Assembly: GCA_964247735.1 (NCBI GenBank)
Contig: CAXTVS010000010.1
Span: forward strand, 14,930 to 78,929
Source of the DNA: Lichenicola sp964247735
GTDB lineage: Bacteria; Pseudomonadota; Alphaproteobacteria; Acetobacterales; Acetobacteraceae
Direction of reading: 5' to 3'
DNA: 64,000 nt
Made by a program: the position numbers and the translations under genes. Below the pieces are notes generated by a model. The model did not search any database, was not told where the DNA came from, and was given only the letters and a program-made list of their open reading frames with translations. Shown in pieces: positions 1-8,694 of this stretch (its first letter is position 1; every line of letters starts with the position of its first letter).

Positions 1-443
1 CCCGCACCGCGCCGGACGAGTTCACGGTGACCACCCGCGCGCCGCTGTCCATGCCGCCCGACGCCGCCAGCCTGGCCACCCCGACGCCGGGTGCCGACCG
101 GCCGCAGGAGCAGAGCACGCAGACCCAGGCGCTGGAAACGCTGGCGCCGAACGTGGCGCTGCAGGGTGCCGGCGGCAGCACCAGCGCCGGGCAGCAGGCG
201 CTGGTCGCCGATGCCGGACAGGCGGCGGCGCAGGCGCCGACCGGCGGCGCGCTCGACCATCCGAGCCAGGGCTTCGTCAACGAGCTGATGTTCTGGCAGG
301 GCGGCAAGGCCGGCGAGGTGGTCGACGCGGAGGCCGAGCGCAAGCGCCTGCAGGAGAACGCGGCACTCGGCCGCAGCCCGACCGTCGGCGCCACGCCGAC
401 GATCAAGGTAAGCAAGCCGGGCTTCTTCGACTCGCTGTTCTGA
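1..443 (+). CDS. BamF-type (DUF3035) outer-membrane assembly lipoprotein, 3' part only
   Basis: The reading frame is open at the left edge (codons in frame from base 3), so the lipoprotein signal peptide and N-terminus lie outside the window. The first visible residues, APDEFTVTTRAPLSMPPD, match the conserved core of the DUF3035 family, annotated as the beta-barrel assembly machinery subunit BamF of alphaproteobacteria. The middle is an Ala/Gly/Gln-rich low-complexity stretch, and the protein ends in an aromatic FFDSLF tail. BamF proteins are periplasm-facing lipoproteins thought to assist BamA in inserting outer-membrane proteins. mutL follows 45 bases downstream on the same strand. An ATG at base 27 is internal to the family core and is not the real start. 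The family call rests on motif recall, not on a search. Confidence 0.72.
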   Translation, partial: RTAPDEFTVTTRAPLSMPPDAASLATPTPGADRPQEQSTQTQALETLAPNVALQGAGGSTSAGQQALVADAGQAAAQAPTGGALDHPSQGFVNELMFWQGGKAGEVVDAEAERKRLQENAALGRSPTVGATPTIKVSKPGFFDSLF

Positions 444-488
444 TCCCCCGGATCGGCTGAACCCGGTCCGCCTCCGAGCGGAGGCATC

Positions 489-2327
489 ATGCCGGCCTTG
501 TCCAGCCTGCCGTCGCTGCCAAGTCTGCCCGTCATCCGGCGGCTGTCCGAGCGGGTGATCAACCGGATCGCTGCCGGCGAGGTGATCGAGCGCCCGGCCG
601 CCGCGGTCAAGGAGCTGGTCGAGAACGCCCTTGACGCCGGCGCGCGCCGGATCGCGGTGTCGCTGCGGGACGGCGGCATCACCCGGATCGAGGTGGTCGA
701 CGACGGCACCGGCATGACTGCGGACGCCCTGGCTCTCGCGGTCGAGCGGCACTGCACCTCCAAGCTGCTCGACGAGACCCTGGTGCGGGTGGACACGCTC
801 GGCTTCCGCGGCGAGGCGCTGCCCAGCATCGGCGCCGCCGCCCGGTTGTGCCTGACCTCGCGGCCGAACGGTGTTGCGTCCGGAGAAGCGTGGCGCCTGC
901 GCGTCGAGGGCGGGCGGTTGCATCCGGCCGAGCCCTGTGCCGGTCCGCCCGGCACCCAGGTCCTGGTGGAGGACCTGTTCTTCGCCACCCCGGCGCGTCG
1001 CAAGTTCCTCAAGAGTCCGCGCGTCGAGGCGGCCCATGCCGAGATCGCGGTGCGTCGCCTGGCGCTGGCGGCGCCGCAGGTGGCGTTCCGGCTCGAGGTC
1101 GACGGCCGGGTGCTGCTGGACCTGCCGGGGCAGGCGCGCGCGGCGCGTGTGCTTGCGCTGCTGTCCGACGAGGGGGGCGACAGCGTGCCGCAGGGGCTGC
1201 TCGCGGTGGAGGGCGAGCGGGACGGGATGCGGCTGTCCGGCCACGCCTGCGGCCCGGCGGTGCATCGCGCCACCGTCAACGGCCAGTTCCTGGTGGTGAA
1301 CAACCGCCCGGTGGCCGATCCGGTGCTGCGCGCGGCGGTGCGGGTGGCCTATCGTGCGGTGATGGAGCAGGGGCGGCACGCTGTGGTGGCCCTGTTCCTC
1401 GACATCCCGCCGGACCGGCTCGACGTCAACGTGCATCCGGCCAAGACGGAGCTGCGCTTTGCCGACGCTGCCGCGGTGCGCGCTCTGGTGATCGGCAGCC
1501 TCGGACGCGCCCTGGGCACCGGGGCCGGTCCCGCCGGCGTCGGCGCGGGGCTGCCGACGCCACGGCGGCCCGGGCCCGCGATCTGGTATCCTCCGGAGCA
1601 GGCCGCGCCGGCACCGGCGACCGGCGGCGGGTTCGCCGAGGCGCGGCTGGCGTTCGGGACCGCGCCGGCGGCGCGGGTGCTGCCTGCTGCGTGGCCGGAG
1701 GCGGTGCCGGCGGCGGAACCGGTAGACAGCCATCCGCTCGGGGCGCCGGTGGCGCAGGTGCTCGACACCTATGTCATTGCGGTGGCGGCCGATGGCGGCC
1801 TGGTGCTGGTGGACCAGCATGCCGCCCACGAGCGGCTGACGCACGAGGCCCTGCGGGAGCAGTACCTCGACGGCACGATCCGGTCGCAGCGCCTGCTGCT
1901 GCCGGAGGTGGTCGACCTGCCGCCCCGCGACGGCGCACGCCTGCTGGAGCATGCCGGGTCGCTGGCCGCCTTCGGGATCGAGATCGAGCCGTTCGGCGGC
2001 GGGTCCGTGCTGCTGCGCGCCCTGCCGGCCCTGCTCGGCAATCCCGATCCGGTTGCCCTGCTGCGCGACCTGGCGGAAGAGCTGGGCGCCGACGAGCTCC
2101 TGACGCCGGAGCAGGCCGGCAGCCTGGCCGGCCGGCTCGACGCGGTGATCGCGCGCATGGCCTGCCATGGCAGCATACGCGCCGGCCGCCGCCTCCTGCC
2201 GGAGGAGATGCACCGGCTGCTCCGGCAGATGGAGGCGACGCCGCGCGCCGCCACCTGCAGCCATGGCCGGCCGACCTTTCTCAAGCTGAGCCGGGCCGAG
2301 ATCGAGCGGATGTTCGGCCGGCGCTAG
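489..2327 (+). CDS. mutL: DNA mismatch repair protein MutL, endonuclease-type
   Basis: MutL couples mismatch recognition by MutS to strand removal. The N-terminal GHKL ATPase motifs are all visible: ENALDAGA, DDGTGM and GFRGEALPSIG within the first 120 residues. A low-complexity Pro/Ala linker (about residues 340-410) leads to the C-terminal dimerisation domain. That domain carries DQHAAHERLTHE, which fits the DQHA(X)2E(X)4E metal-binding motif of MutL proteins that nick DNA themselves, plus ACHGSIRAG and CSHGRP (usually CPHGRP). This predicts a MutH-independent repair system, as expected in alphaproteobacteria. The protein has 612 residues, normal for the family. The ATG is preceded by a GGAG-type ribosome-binding site at about 480. 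The stop lies 12 bases from the stop of the convergent gene. Confidence 0.96.
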   Translation: MPALSSLPSLPSLPVIRRLSERVINRIAAGEVIERPAAAVKELVENALDAGARRIAVSLRDGGITRIEVVDDGTGMTADALALAVERHCTSKLLDETLVRVDTLGFRGEALPSIGAAARLCLTSRPNGVASGEAWRLRVEGGRLHPAEPCAGPPGTQVLVEDLFFATPARRKFLKSPRVEAAHAEIAVRRLALAAPQVAFRLEVDGRVLLDLPGQARAARVLALLSDEGGDSVPQGLLAVEGERDGMRLSGHACGPAVHRATVNGQFLVVNNRPVADPVLRAAVRVAYRAVMEQGRHAVVALFLDIPPDRLDVNVHPAKTELRFADAAAVRALVIGSLGRALGTGAGPAGVGAGLPTPRRPGPAIWYPPEQAAPAPATGGGFAEARLAFGTAPAARVLPAAWPEAVPAAEPVDSHPLGAPVAQVLDTYVIAVAADGGLVLVDQHAAHERLTHEALREQYLDGTIRSQRLLLPEVVDLPPRDGARLLEHAGSLAAFGIEIEPFGGGSVLLRALPALLGNPDPVALLRDLAEELGADELLTPEQAGSLAGRLDAVIARMACHGSIRAGRRLLPEEMHRLLRQMEATPRAATCSHGRPTFLKLSRAEIERMFGRR

Positions 2328-2339
2328 CCCGTCCAACGA

Positions 2340-4733
2340 TCAGCCGATCACCAGCACGCCGCCCGCCACGGCCGACAGCTCGACATGCGACAGGCCAACC
2401 AGGGTCGCGACGCTGCCGCCGAACGTCAGCACGGTGCTGCCGCCCGAGGTCATGTCGTGGACCTGCGTCAGGGTGGCGCCACCCAGCACCAGCGTGTCGA
2501 GGGCGCTGTTGAAGCCGTTCAGGGTGGTGGCGGTGCGGCCGGTCATTTCGGCCAGGATGCTGACCCGGCCGTCGCCGTTCAGGAACGCGTCCAGGATCCC
2601 GGCCTGGTTGTCGAGCGTGGCGCTCTCGATGCCGCCCCAGTAGGACGAGGCACCGCCCTGGATGAAGGCGGCGACCGAGCCGGACGCGTCGTCCGGCTCG
2701 GTCGACGACACGATGGTGTCGTGCGCCTGCCCGGTCCAGATCGTCTGCGAGGTGCGGCCGCCGAACACCGTGGTGGGCCCGTTCGGGCCGGACCCGTTCA
2801 CGATCGTCTGCAGGCCGGAGGTGGCGTGGTTGCCCAGCACCTCCAGGCTGCCGGCGCCGCCGAACACCGTCTGGCTGCCGCTGCCGGCCTGCACCTCGAG
2901 GGCGCCGTTGCCGACGCTGGCCATCAGCTGTTCCGCTCCGCCCCAGATCGCGACCGATCCGGCGTTGTCGAACACCGTGGCGGTCGCGGCGGGATCCGGG
3001 CCGCCGTTGACGGTGACCGCACCGCCTTCGGCGTCGATCAGGGTCTGCTCGCCGCCGAGCTGGACCGTGGTGGTCGAGCCGGGCTGAGCGCGTATCGTCA
3101 GCGACGCCTCCGATCCGCCGTCTTCGGAGGCGGTGACAGCGGAACTGGTGCCGCCGGTCCACAGGGTCTGCGCGCCGTGGCCGCCCTGCAGCTGGAGCAG
3201 GCCGGTCTGCGACGCGGTGCCGACCACGGTCTGCGATCCGGTGCCGGTCTCCCCGACCGACGCGTCGTGGCCGTTGAGGAACACGGTCTGGCTGCCGGCG
3301 CCGTTCATGTCGATCGTCTCGTCGTCGTTGAACAGCGACACGGTGCCGCCGCCGGCAGCGAGGCTGTCATCCTGTCCCGACAACGCCGCATCCGCCGGAC
3401 CGTCGAGGTCGATCCGGTCGCCGTTGCCGCCGAGGGCAAGGCTGGCACCGGCCGTCGAGCCGTCGATCAGGTTGCCTCCGGCGTCGCTGTCCAACGCCAG
3501 CGTGCCGAACGTCCCGGAGGTGGTGACCGGAGCGGTGCCGTCGATCGCCACGTCGGCGCCGGGGCTGCCGATCGCCGTCAGCCGGGTGCCGAGCGCGTGC
3601 AGCGCCACCGTCTCGTCCGCGCCCACCGACACCGTGTCGGTGCCGTCGCTGGTCACCGTCTTCGGCATCCCGTCGCCGGCCGCGAGGGCGATGGTGTTGG
3701 TGGTGCCGGCGAGCGTGGTGATGAGGTTGTCCGCCTCGACGTCGGGATAAAGGCCGTCGTCGATCGACTGCACGGTGGACAGCGGGTCGGCCGGGGACAC
3801 CGCGACCGAGTCGTCCTCCGTGACGGTCGGATGCGCGATGTCGAGCGCCAGCGACTCAGGTTCGCCGTCGCTTCCGGCGCTGGTCTCGACGCCGCCGTAG
3901 TAGCTGCCGAGCGACCAGCGGGACAGGTCGGAATAGGCGGACGCCATGGCCGGGTCCTGCCCTGCCAGCGCGTCGACCAGGCGGAGCAGCGCCTGGTTCA
4001 GGTCGATCTGCACCGCGTGCAGGCCGCCGGTATCGGTGCTGAAGGGAAGGTAGTCGACCGACGCGTTGCTCGCGACCGTGCCGGAGGCCGTCACGTACTG
4101 CGAGGACAGGTTGTACACCTGCTGGGCCGTGTCGCCGGCCGCGATCGTCGCATAGGCGCCCGGCTCGCCGCGGAAGTCGACCAGCGGCACCTGCAGGAAG
4201 ATCTCGGTGGAGGGCAGGGACGGGTCGTAGGACGGGTTGCCGGACGCGTTGAAGAACACGGTGAACGCGTTGAGGGCGATCGCCGTGCCGCTGCCGGCCA
4301 CCGCGGCGGCCACCCGCTCGTCGGCGGTGAAGGTGAGCTGGTGGTCGAAGGTGGTGGCCGCGGCGGCATAGAAGGTGGTCTGCAGGAACGTGTCCCGGGT
4401 CGATCCGCCGCTGGCGCCGACGCGGAAGGTGGCGTCGCCGGCGCTGCCGAACACCGCGAAGCTGCTGCCGTCCTGGGTCGTGCCGGTGTTCCAGGCGGCG
4501 AGCGCAGGTCCGAGCAGCGCGTCAACATCGGCGGCGCCATCCGCCGGGGCATCGGGATCGAAGATCTGGTCCGACGGGGTGTTCCACTGCGTGACGTTCC
4601 ATCCGGGATCCGGAGCGCCCGCGATGTCCGGCAGGTCGGCGGCCCAGGTCTGCATGCCGTCCACGGTGGTGCCGGTCGAGAACAGGATGTCCGGGCCGGC
4701 GACGCTCGGATCGGCGAAGATGGTGGTTTTCAT
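2340..4733 (-). CDS. Large Gly/Ser/Thr-rich beta-strand repeat protein, probable type I secretion substrate
   Basis: This 797-residue acidic protein starts at MKTTIFADP, chosen because GGGAGG lies just upstream of that ATG; the frame extends 38 codons further upstream without support. It has no signal peptide or membrane segment. Residues 1-330 form an unrecognised domain. From about residue 370 the protein consists of imperfect short Gly/Asp/Thr repeats of the kind seen in RTX and haemolysin-like secreted proteins (for example SGSQTVFGGAGSLEVLG, and an ending with DTLVLGGATL and TFGGSVATLVGL). Such architecture is known from Acetobacteraceae proteins exported by type I systems through an uncleaved C-terminal signal. 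No ABC/HlyD/TolC exporter lies next to it here. No HExxH or other catalytic motif is visible, so an adhesin or surface-layer role is only a guess. Confidence 0.68.
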   Translation of the reverse strand: MKTTIFADPSVAGPDILFSTGTTVDGMQTWAADLPDIAGAPDPGWNVTQWNTPSDQIFDPDAPADGAADVDALLGPALAAWNTGTTQDGSSFAVFGSAGDATFRVGASGGSTRDTFLQTTFYAAAATTFDHQLTFTADERVAAAVAGSGTAIALNAFTVFFNASGNPSYDPSLPSTEIFLQVPLVDFRGEPGAYATIAAGDTAQQVYNLSSQYVTASGTVASNASVDYLPFSTDTGGLHAVQIDLNQALLRLVDALAGQDPAMASAYSDLSRWSLGSYYGGVETSAGSDGEPESLALDIAHPTVTEDDSVAVSPADPLSTVQSIDDGLYPDVEADNLITTLAGTTNTIALAAGDGMPKTVTSDGTDTVSVGADETVALHALGTRLTAIGSPGADVAIDGTAPVTTSGTFGTLALDSDAGGNLIDGSTAGASLALGGNGDRIDLDGPADAALSGQDDSLAAGGGTVSLFNDDETIDMNGAGSQTVFLNGHDASVGETGTGSQTVVGTASQTGLLQLQGGHGAQTLWTGGTSSAVTASEDGGSEASLTIRAQPGSTTTVQLGGEQTLIDAEGGAVTVNGGPDPAATATVFDNAGSVAIWGGAEQLMASVGNGALEVQAGSGSQTVFGGAGSLEVLGNHATSGLQTIVNGSGPNGPTTVFGGRTSQTIWTGQAHDTIVSSTEPDDASGSVAAFIQGGASSYWGGIESATLDNQAGILDAFLNGDGRVSILAEMTGRTATTLNGFNSALDTLVLGGATLTQVHDMTSGGSTVLTFGGSVATLVGLSHVELSAVAGGVLVIG

Positions 4734-4914
4734 GGGCGATGCGCCTCCCGACGGCGACAGGATATGGAACAAAGAATGAACGAATGGTTCAGGGCGGCGG
4801 GGTTCGCGGGATGACGCGCCCGCTCTGGTGCAGGTCGGCGTCACCACCTAGGATGCGCCGGCTGTCGCCTCGGGATCCCGAACCTGGCAGCCTGTCATCG
4901 GGACGACGCGATCC

Positions 4915-6447
4915 GTGCACCTGCCCCTCCTGTCCATCCTCGTCTTCCTGCCGATGCTGGGCGCGCTGGCGATCCTGCTGCTGCGCGGCGCAGCACCCGC
5001 GGTCGAGCGCCTGTCGCGGCAGCTGGCGTTCGGCACCGCGCTGCTGACGCTGCTGCTGGCGGTGGCGCTGTGGATCGGCTTCGTGCCCGGGCGGAGCGTC
5101 ACCCCGTCGGGGTTCCAGTTCGAGGACCACGCCGACTGGATGCCGGGCTTCGGCATCTCGTACCACCTCGGCCTGGACGGGATCAGCCTGCTGTTCGTGG
5201 TGCTGACCGCGGCGATCACGCCGATGGCGATCCTGGCCAGCTGGCGTGCGGTGGAGACCCGGATCCGCGACTACATGATCGCGGTGCTGCTGCTCGAGAC
5301 CACCCTGCTCGGGCTGTTCTCGGCGCTCGACTTCGTCCTGTTCTACGTGTTCTACGAGGCGACGCTGATCCCGGGCTCGCTGCTGATCGGCATCTGGGGC
5401 GGCCCGAAGCGGGTGTTCGCCTCCATCAAGTTCTTCCTGTTCACCTTCGGCGGCTCGCTGTTCATGCTGCTGGCGCTGCTGTGGATGTGGCACGTCGCCG
5501 GCACCACCGACCTGCCGGTGCTGCTGCACACCCGCTTCTCGACCCTGGCGCAGGGCTGGATGTTCGGCGCCTTCGTGCTCGCCTTCGGGGTGAAGCTGCC
5601 GCTGTTCCCGCTGCACTCCTGGCTGCCGGACGCCTACACGGAAGCGCCGGCGGGGGCGACCGCGATGCTGTCGGGGGTGCTGAGCAAGGCGGGCGCCTAC
5701 GGCTTCCTGCGCTTCGCGATCTCCATGCTGCCGGACGCGTCGCACCGCTACGCGCCGTGGATGATCGCGCTCGGCATCGTCGCGGTGATCTATGCCGCGA
5801 TCATCGCGCTGGCGCAGACCGACATGAAGCGCCTGGTGGCGTACTCCTCGTTCTCGCACATGGGGCTGGTGCTGGTCGGGCTGTTCACCCTGAACGCGGT
5901 CGGCATCGACGGCGCGGTGTTCGTCATGCTGTCGCACGGCATCATCATCGCCGGCCTGTTCTTCGTGGTGGCGATGCTGGGCGCGCGCAACGGGAGCCGC
6001 CTGATCGCAGGCTTCGGCGGCACCGCACACCGGATGCCGGTGCTGGCGACGCTGGCGATGCTGTTCACCATGGCCAATATCGGCCTGCCCGGCACCGGCT
6101 CCTTCGTGGGCGAGCTGCTGGTGATGATCGGCGCGATCCGGGTCGGCTTCTGGGTGGCGCTGTTCTCCGGCTGCGCGATGATCCTGGGTGCGGTCTACAT
6201 GCTGGTGCTGTACCGCCGGGTGATGTTCGACGGCGTGTCCGGCCTGCTCGGCACCCTGCGCGACCTGTCCGGGCGCGAGGTCGCGGTTCTGGCGCCGCTC
6301 GCGGTGGTGACGCTGTGGATGGGGATCTACCCCTCCTCCTTCACCCGGGTGTTCGACCCGGCGGTCGCCGGTATCGCCGCACCGCGCGCCGCGTCGCCGC
6401 AGGCGGCGGCGGTGGACCGTCCCGCTGCGGCGCACCGCGCGGGCTGA
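4915..6447 (+). CDS. nuoM: NADH-quinone oxidoreductase subunit M (antiporter-like), isolated copy
   Basis: NuoM is one of the three antiporter-like proton-pumping membrane subunits of respiratory complex I. The 510-residue product starts at a GTG and is a polytopic membrane protein of normal family length. Residues needed for proton transfer are present: the Glu in FYEATLIPGS (E148), the Lys in GVKLPLFPLHSWLPDAY (K227) and the Lys in LSKAGAYGFLRF (K258). The C-terminus is an Ala/Pro-rich tail. Unusually it is not beside nuoL or nuoN: upstream is a divergent secreted-protein gene, and downstream (41 bases or more away) is a cytochrome P450. It may be a second copy, or the nuo operon may be split. 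Assignment to Mrp or hydrogenase antiporters is possible but fits the motifs less well. Confidence 0.9.
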   Translation: MHLPLLSILVFLPMLGALAILLLRGAAPAVERLSRQLAFGTALLTLLLAVALWIGFVPGRSVTPSGFQFEDHADWMPGFGISYHLGLDGISLLFVVLTAAITPMAILASWRAVETRIRDYMIAVLLLETTLLGLFSALDFVLFYVFYEATLIPGSLLIGIWGGPKRVFASIKFFLFTFGGSLFMLLALLWMWHVAGTTDLPVLLHTRFSTLAQGWMFGAFVLAFGVKLPLFPLHSWLPDAYTEAPAGATAMLSGVLSKAGAYGFLRFAISMLPDASHRYAPWMIALGIVAVIYAAIIALAQTDMKRLVAYSSFSHMGLVLVGLFTLNAVGIDGAVFVMLSHGIIIAGLFFVVAMLGARNGSRLIAGFGGTAHRMPVLATLAMLFTMANIGLPGTGSFVGELLVMIGAIRVGFWVALFSGCAMILGAVYMLVLYRRVMFDGVSGLLGTLRDLSGREVAVLAPLAVVTLWMGIYPSSFTRVFDPAVAGIAAPRAASPQAAAVDRPAAAHRAG

Positions 6448-6488
6448 CGGTCCTTCCGCAACCGGCCTGGCGCTCCCACTTGGACGGG

Positions 6489-7871
6489 ATGCCAGACATG
6501 TATCCCGCCGCCCTCGCAACCGAGCTGCCGCGCCCGCCCCTGCCGACCCGGATCCGGAGCACGGCCGAGTCCTTCCTGGTCCTGCGCCGCAACCCGCTGG
6601 AGCTGTGGGGCCGGCCCGCCTACCAGGAGCTGGTGCTGCCGGGCTCGTTCCTGGGCCGTCGTCAGCTGCTGCTGAACGATCCCGTGGCGATCCGGCACGT
6701 GCTGCTGGGCAACCACGAGAACTACGGGCGCAACGAGGCGGCGCGGCGCGTGCTGCGGCCGGTGCTGGGCGACGGGCTGTTCCTGGCGGAAGGCGAGGCG
6801 TGGCGGCACCAGCGCCGGGTGATCGCGCCCGCCCTGGCGCCGCGGGTGCTGCCGATCCTGTCGCGGCACATCGTGTCGGTGGCGGCCCGGGTGGAGGACG
6901 AGATCGCGGCCGCCGGCACACGCCCGGTGGAGCTGATGCCGGTGCTGCAGCGCCTGACGCTGGACGTGGCCGGGCAGTCGATGTTCTCGCTGGAGATGGG
7001 GGCGTTCGGCGCCGACCTGCGTGGCCTGCTGCTGCGCTACGCGCGCGACTTCGCCAAGGTCGGCCTGTTCGACATGCTGCTCCCCGGTGGCTGGACCACG
7101 CCGCTGGACCGCGGCCGCGGCCGGTTCCGGCAGGACTGGCTCCTGCTGATGGACCGCATCATCGCGGTGCGGGATGCCCAGGCGCCGACCGCGGAGGGAA
7201 GCCCGCGCGACCTGTTCGACCTGCTGCGGGAGGCGCGCGATCCCGAGACCGGCCAGGGCTTTGACCACGCCCTGCTGCGCGACGAGGTGTCGACGCTGAT
7301 CCTGGCCGGGCACGAGACCACCGCGGTGACGCTGTTCTGGGCCTGCTATGCCGCCGCCCGGCTGCCCGGACACCAGGACGCGATCGCCGCCGAGGCGGAC
7401 GGGCTCGACCTGTCGCCGGACGGCGCCGCGGCCGCGTTGCCGCGCCTGGTGCACACCCGCGCCTTCGTCGACGAGGCGCTGCGCCTGTATCCGCCGGCCT
7501 ACCTGATCGTGCGGGAGGCCAGGGAAGCGGACACGATCGGCGGCGAGCGCATCGAGGCCGGCACCATCGTGTCCATCTCGCCCTGGATCCTGCATCGCCA
7601 CGAGGCGCACTGGGACCGGCCGGACAGCTTCGAGCCGTCCCGGTTCCTGCCGGGCGCGCCGGCGCCGGACCGGATGGTCTACATGCCGTTCGGTGCCGGG
7701 CCGCGCATCTGCGTCGGCGCGCAGTTCGCGCTGGCGGAGGCGACCCTGGTGCTGGCCCGGCTGCTGCGCCGGTTCCGTCTGGACCTGCCGGGCGGTGGCG
7801 CCGTGCTGCCGCGCGGCCTGGTCACGACGCAGCCGGATCGGCCGGTCCGGTTCCGCCTGCTGCCGCGCTAG
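6489..7871 (+). CDS. Cytochrome P450 monooxygenase
   Basis: This 460-residue soluble P450 would hydroxylate or otherwise oxidise a small substrate using two electrons from a redox partner. The three diagnostic elements are present in order: the I-helix oxygen-binding motif LAGHETTA (about residue 272), the K-helix ExxR in EALRLYPP, and the haem-binding loop FGAGPRICVG with ligand C408. It has no membrane anchor. The first ATG in frame is at 6489, but GGACGGG at 6483 sits better spaced for a second ATG at 6498, so translation may begin three codons later. It follows nuoM closely and may be co-transcribed with it. No ferredoxin or ferredoxin reductase gene is nearby. The substrate cannot be told from sequence; resemblance to fatty-acid or terpene-type bacterial P450s is only general. 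Confidence 0.92.
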   Translation: MPDMYPAALATELPRPPLPTRIRSTAESFLVLRRNPLELWGRPAYQELVLPGSFLGRRQLLLNDPVAIRHVLLGNHENYGRNEAARRVLRPVLGDGLFLAEGEAWRHQRRVIAPALAPRVLPILSRHIVSVAARVEDEIAAAGTRPVELMPVLQRLTLDVAGQSMFSLEMGAFGADLRGLLLRYARDFAKVGLFDMLLPGGWTTPLDRGRGRFRQDWLLLMDRIIAVRDAQAPTAEGSPRDLFDLLREARDPETGQGFDHALLRDEVSTLILAGHETTAVTLFWACYAAARLPGHQDAIAAEADGLDLSPDGAAAALPRLVHTRAFVDEALRLYPPAYLIVREAREADTIGGERIEAGTIVSISPWILHRHEAHWDRPDSFEPSRFLPGAPAPDRMVYMPFGAGPRICVGAQFALAEATLVLARLLRRFRLDLPGGGAVLPRGLVTTQPDRPVRFRLLPR

Positions 7872-7887
7872 GCGGCCGCGGCGACCC

Positions 7888-8511
7888 GTGCAGCGAGGCG
7901 AGGAGGCGGACGACTACCCGGGTTCGCTGGCCGATCCGGCGGTGCGGGCGCGTCGGGTGGCGATGCTCGACCTTGCGCATGCCCGTCCGCTGGCCGACCA
8001 CGTCCGGCGGATGCGGGAGGAGGGGGGCGGGTTCGTGCCGGATTTCGACCCGCTGGACGGGGGAATCGCGGCCAGGCTGTTGTTCCTGCTGGAGAAACCG
8101 GGGCCGCGCGTGGTGTCACCGGATGGTGTCGGCTTCGTCAGCCGAAACAACCCCGATCCGACCGCGCGAAACTGCCGTGCCTTCATGCTGGAGGCCGGGA
8201 TCGACCGCCGGCAGGTCGCGATCTGGAACATCGTGCCGTGGTGGAACGGCACCATGGCCATCACCGCAGGGGAGTGCCGGGCCGGTGCGGCAGCGTTGCG
8301 GATCATCCTCGGCCTGTTCCCTGGCTTGCGCGGCGTGGTGCTGGTCGGCAACCGGGCGGCGGAGCATGGCGCGCCGGTGCTGGACGGGTCCGGCCTGAAG
8401 CTGTTCCGCACCGTGCATCCCGGCCTGCAGGCGCGGGCCGGACCGCGCAGCCGGGACCGGTGGCTGGCGATCCCGCAGCTCTGGCGGGAGGCGTGGCAGG
8501 CGGTGGCCTGA
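7888..8511 (+). CDS. Uracil-DNA glycosylase-like protein
   Basis: The 207-residue product matches the uracil-DNA glycosylase superfamily. LLFLLEKPGPR is followed by GFVSRNNPDPTARN and then IWNIVPWWNG, the usual order for a small single-domain group annotated as uracil-DNA glycosylase-like. These enzymes remove uracil or related lesions from DNA to start base-excision repair, although this subgroup is poorly characterised. The proposed GTG start at 7888 lies 16 bases after the P450 stop and lacks a strong Shine-Dalgarno sequence; an ATG at 7963 is the alternative and would still keep the conserved core. It is likely the last gene of an nuoM-P450 transcription unit, since a strong hairpin follows 26 bases after the stop. 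Confidence 0.75.
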   Translation: MQRGEEADDYPGSLADPAVRARRVAMLDLAHARPLADHVRRMREEGGGFVPDFDPLDGGIAARLLFLLEKPGPRVVSPDGVGFVSRNNPDPTARNCRAFMLEAGIDRRQVAIWNIVPWWNGTMAITAGECRAGAAALRIILGLFPGLRGVVLVGNRAAEHGAPVLDGSGLKLFRTVHPGLQARAGPRSRDRWLAIPQLWREAWQAVA

Positions 8512-8534
8512 GGCCGGCGGGCGCCACCGGCACG

Positions 8535-8567
8535 AAAAAGGCCCCGGAGCGGTGCCCCGGGGCCTTT
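8535..8567 (-). terminator. Rho-independent terminator, strong on the minus strand
   Basis: An 11-bp perfect stem (8537-8547 paired with 8557-8567, GGCCCCGG core) closes a 9-nt loop. Read on the minus strand, the stem is followed by TTTTTCG, a normal terminator tail, so it ends the small transcript that starts near 8720. On the plus strand a shorter TTT follows, so it may also stop reading from the glycosylase gene. Confidence 0.85.
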
Positions 8568-8603
8568 CCATTGACTGTTTCGACCCGAGCCGTGAGGCGC
8601 CGG

Positions 8604-8678
8604 TCAGACCGTCTTCGCGCTGGAGAAGAGGGTCATCCAGGTCGCTCCGCGTGGAGCCGTCGTCAGGCAATGAGACAC
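8604..8678 (-). CDS. 24-codon small ORF with an exceptionally strong ribosome-binding site
   Basis: A GTG at 8678-8676 opens a 24-codon frame beginning VSHCLTTAPRG, passing ATWMTLFSS and ending AKTV before a TGA at 8604. The GTG lies 7 bases after AGGAGG, which is itself part of a 17-nt perfect complement to the 16S rRNA 3' tail. The ORF sits between a lipoprotein gene and a terminator, so it has its own short transcript. The peptide is not hydrophobic enough for a membrane segment and I do not recognise it. It may encode a real small protein, or the transcript may act as an RNA through its ribosome-binding region. Confidence is in the structural unit rather than in the peptide's function. 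Confidence 0.55.
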   Translation of the reverse strand: MSHCLTTAPRGATWMTLFSSAKTV

Positions 8679-8694
8679 TGGATCACCTCCTTTC
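8678..8694 (-). promoter_or_regulatory. Extended Shine-Dalgarno, 17-nt complement of the 16S rRNA tail
   Basis: The plus strand here reads CTGGATCACCTCCTTTC, identical to the conserved 3' end of bacterial 16S rRNA. The minus-strand RNA therefore carries its perfect complement, far longer than the usual 4-6 nt Shine-Dalgarno. It overlaps the end and stop codon of the upstream mini-ORF and lies at correct spacing for the GTG of the 24-codon ORF. Confidence 0.8.

Noticed and set aside
4789..6921. A 710-codon antisense frame opposite nuoM and the P450
   Set aside because: It spans two clear genes on the other strand and shows no start signal or domain.
8678..8694. A fragment of 16S rRNA on the plus strand
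   Set aside because: Only 17 bases match the 16S 3' end, nothing upstream resembles rRNA, and the minus strand has an ORF layout that explains the match as an extended ribosome-binding site.
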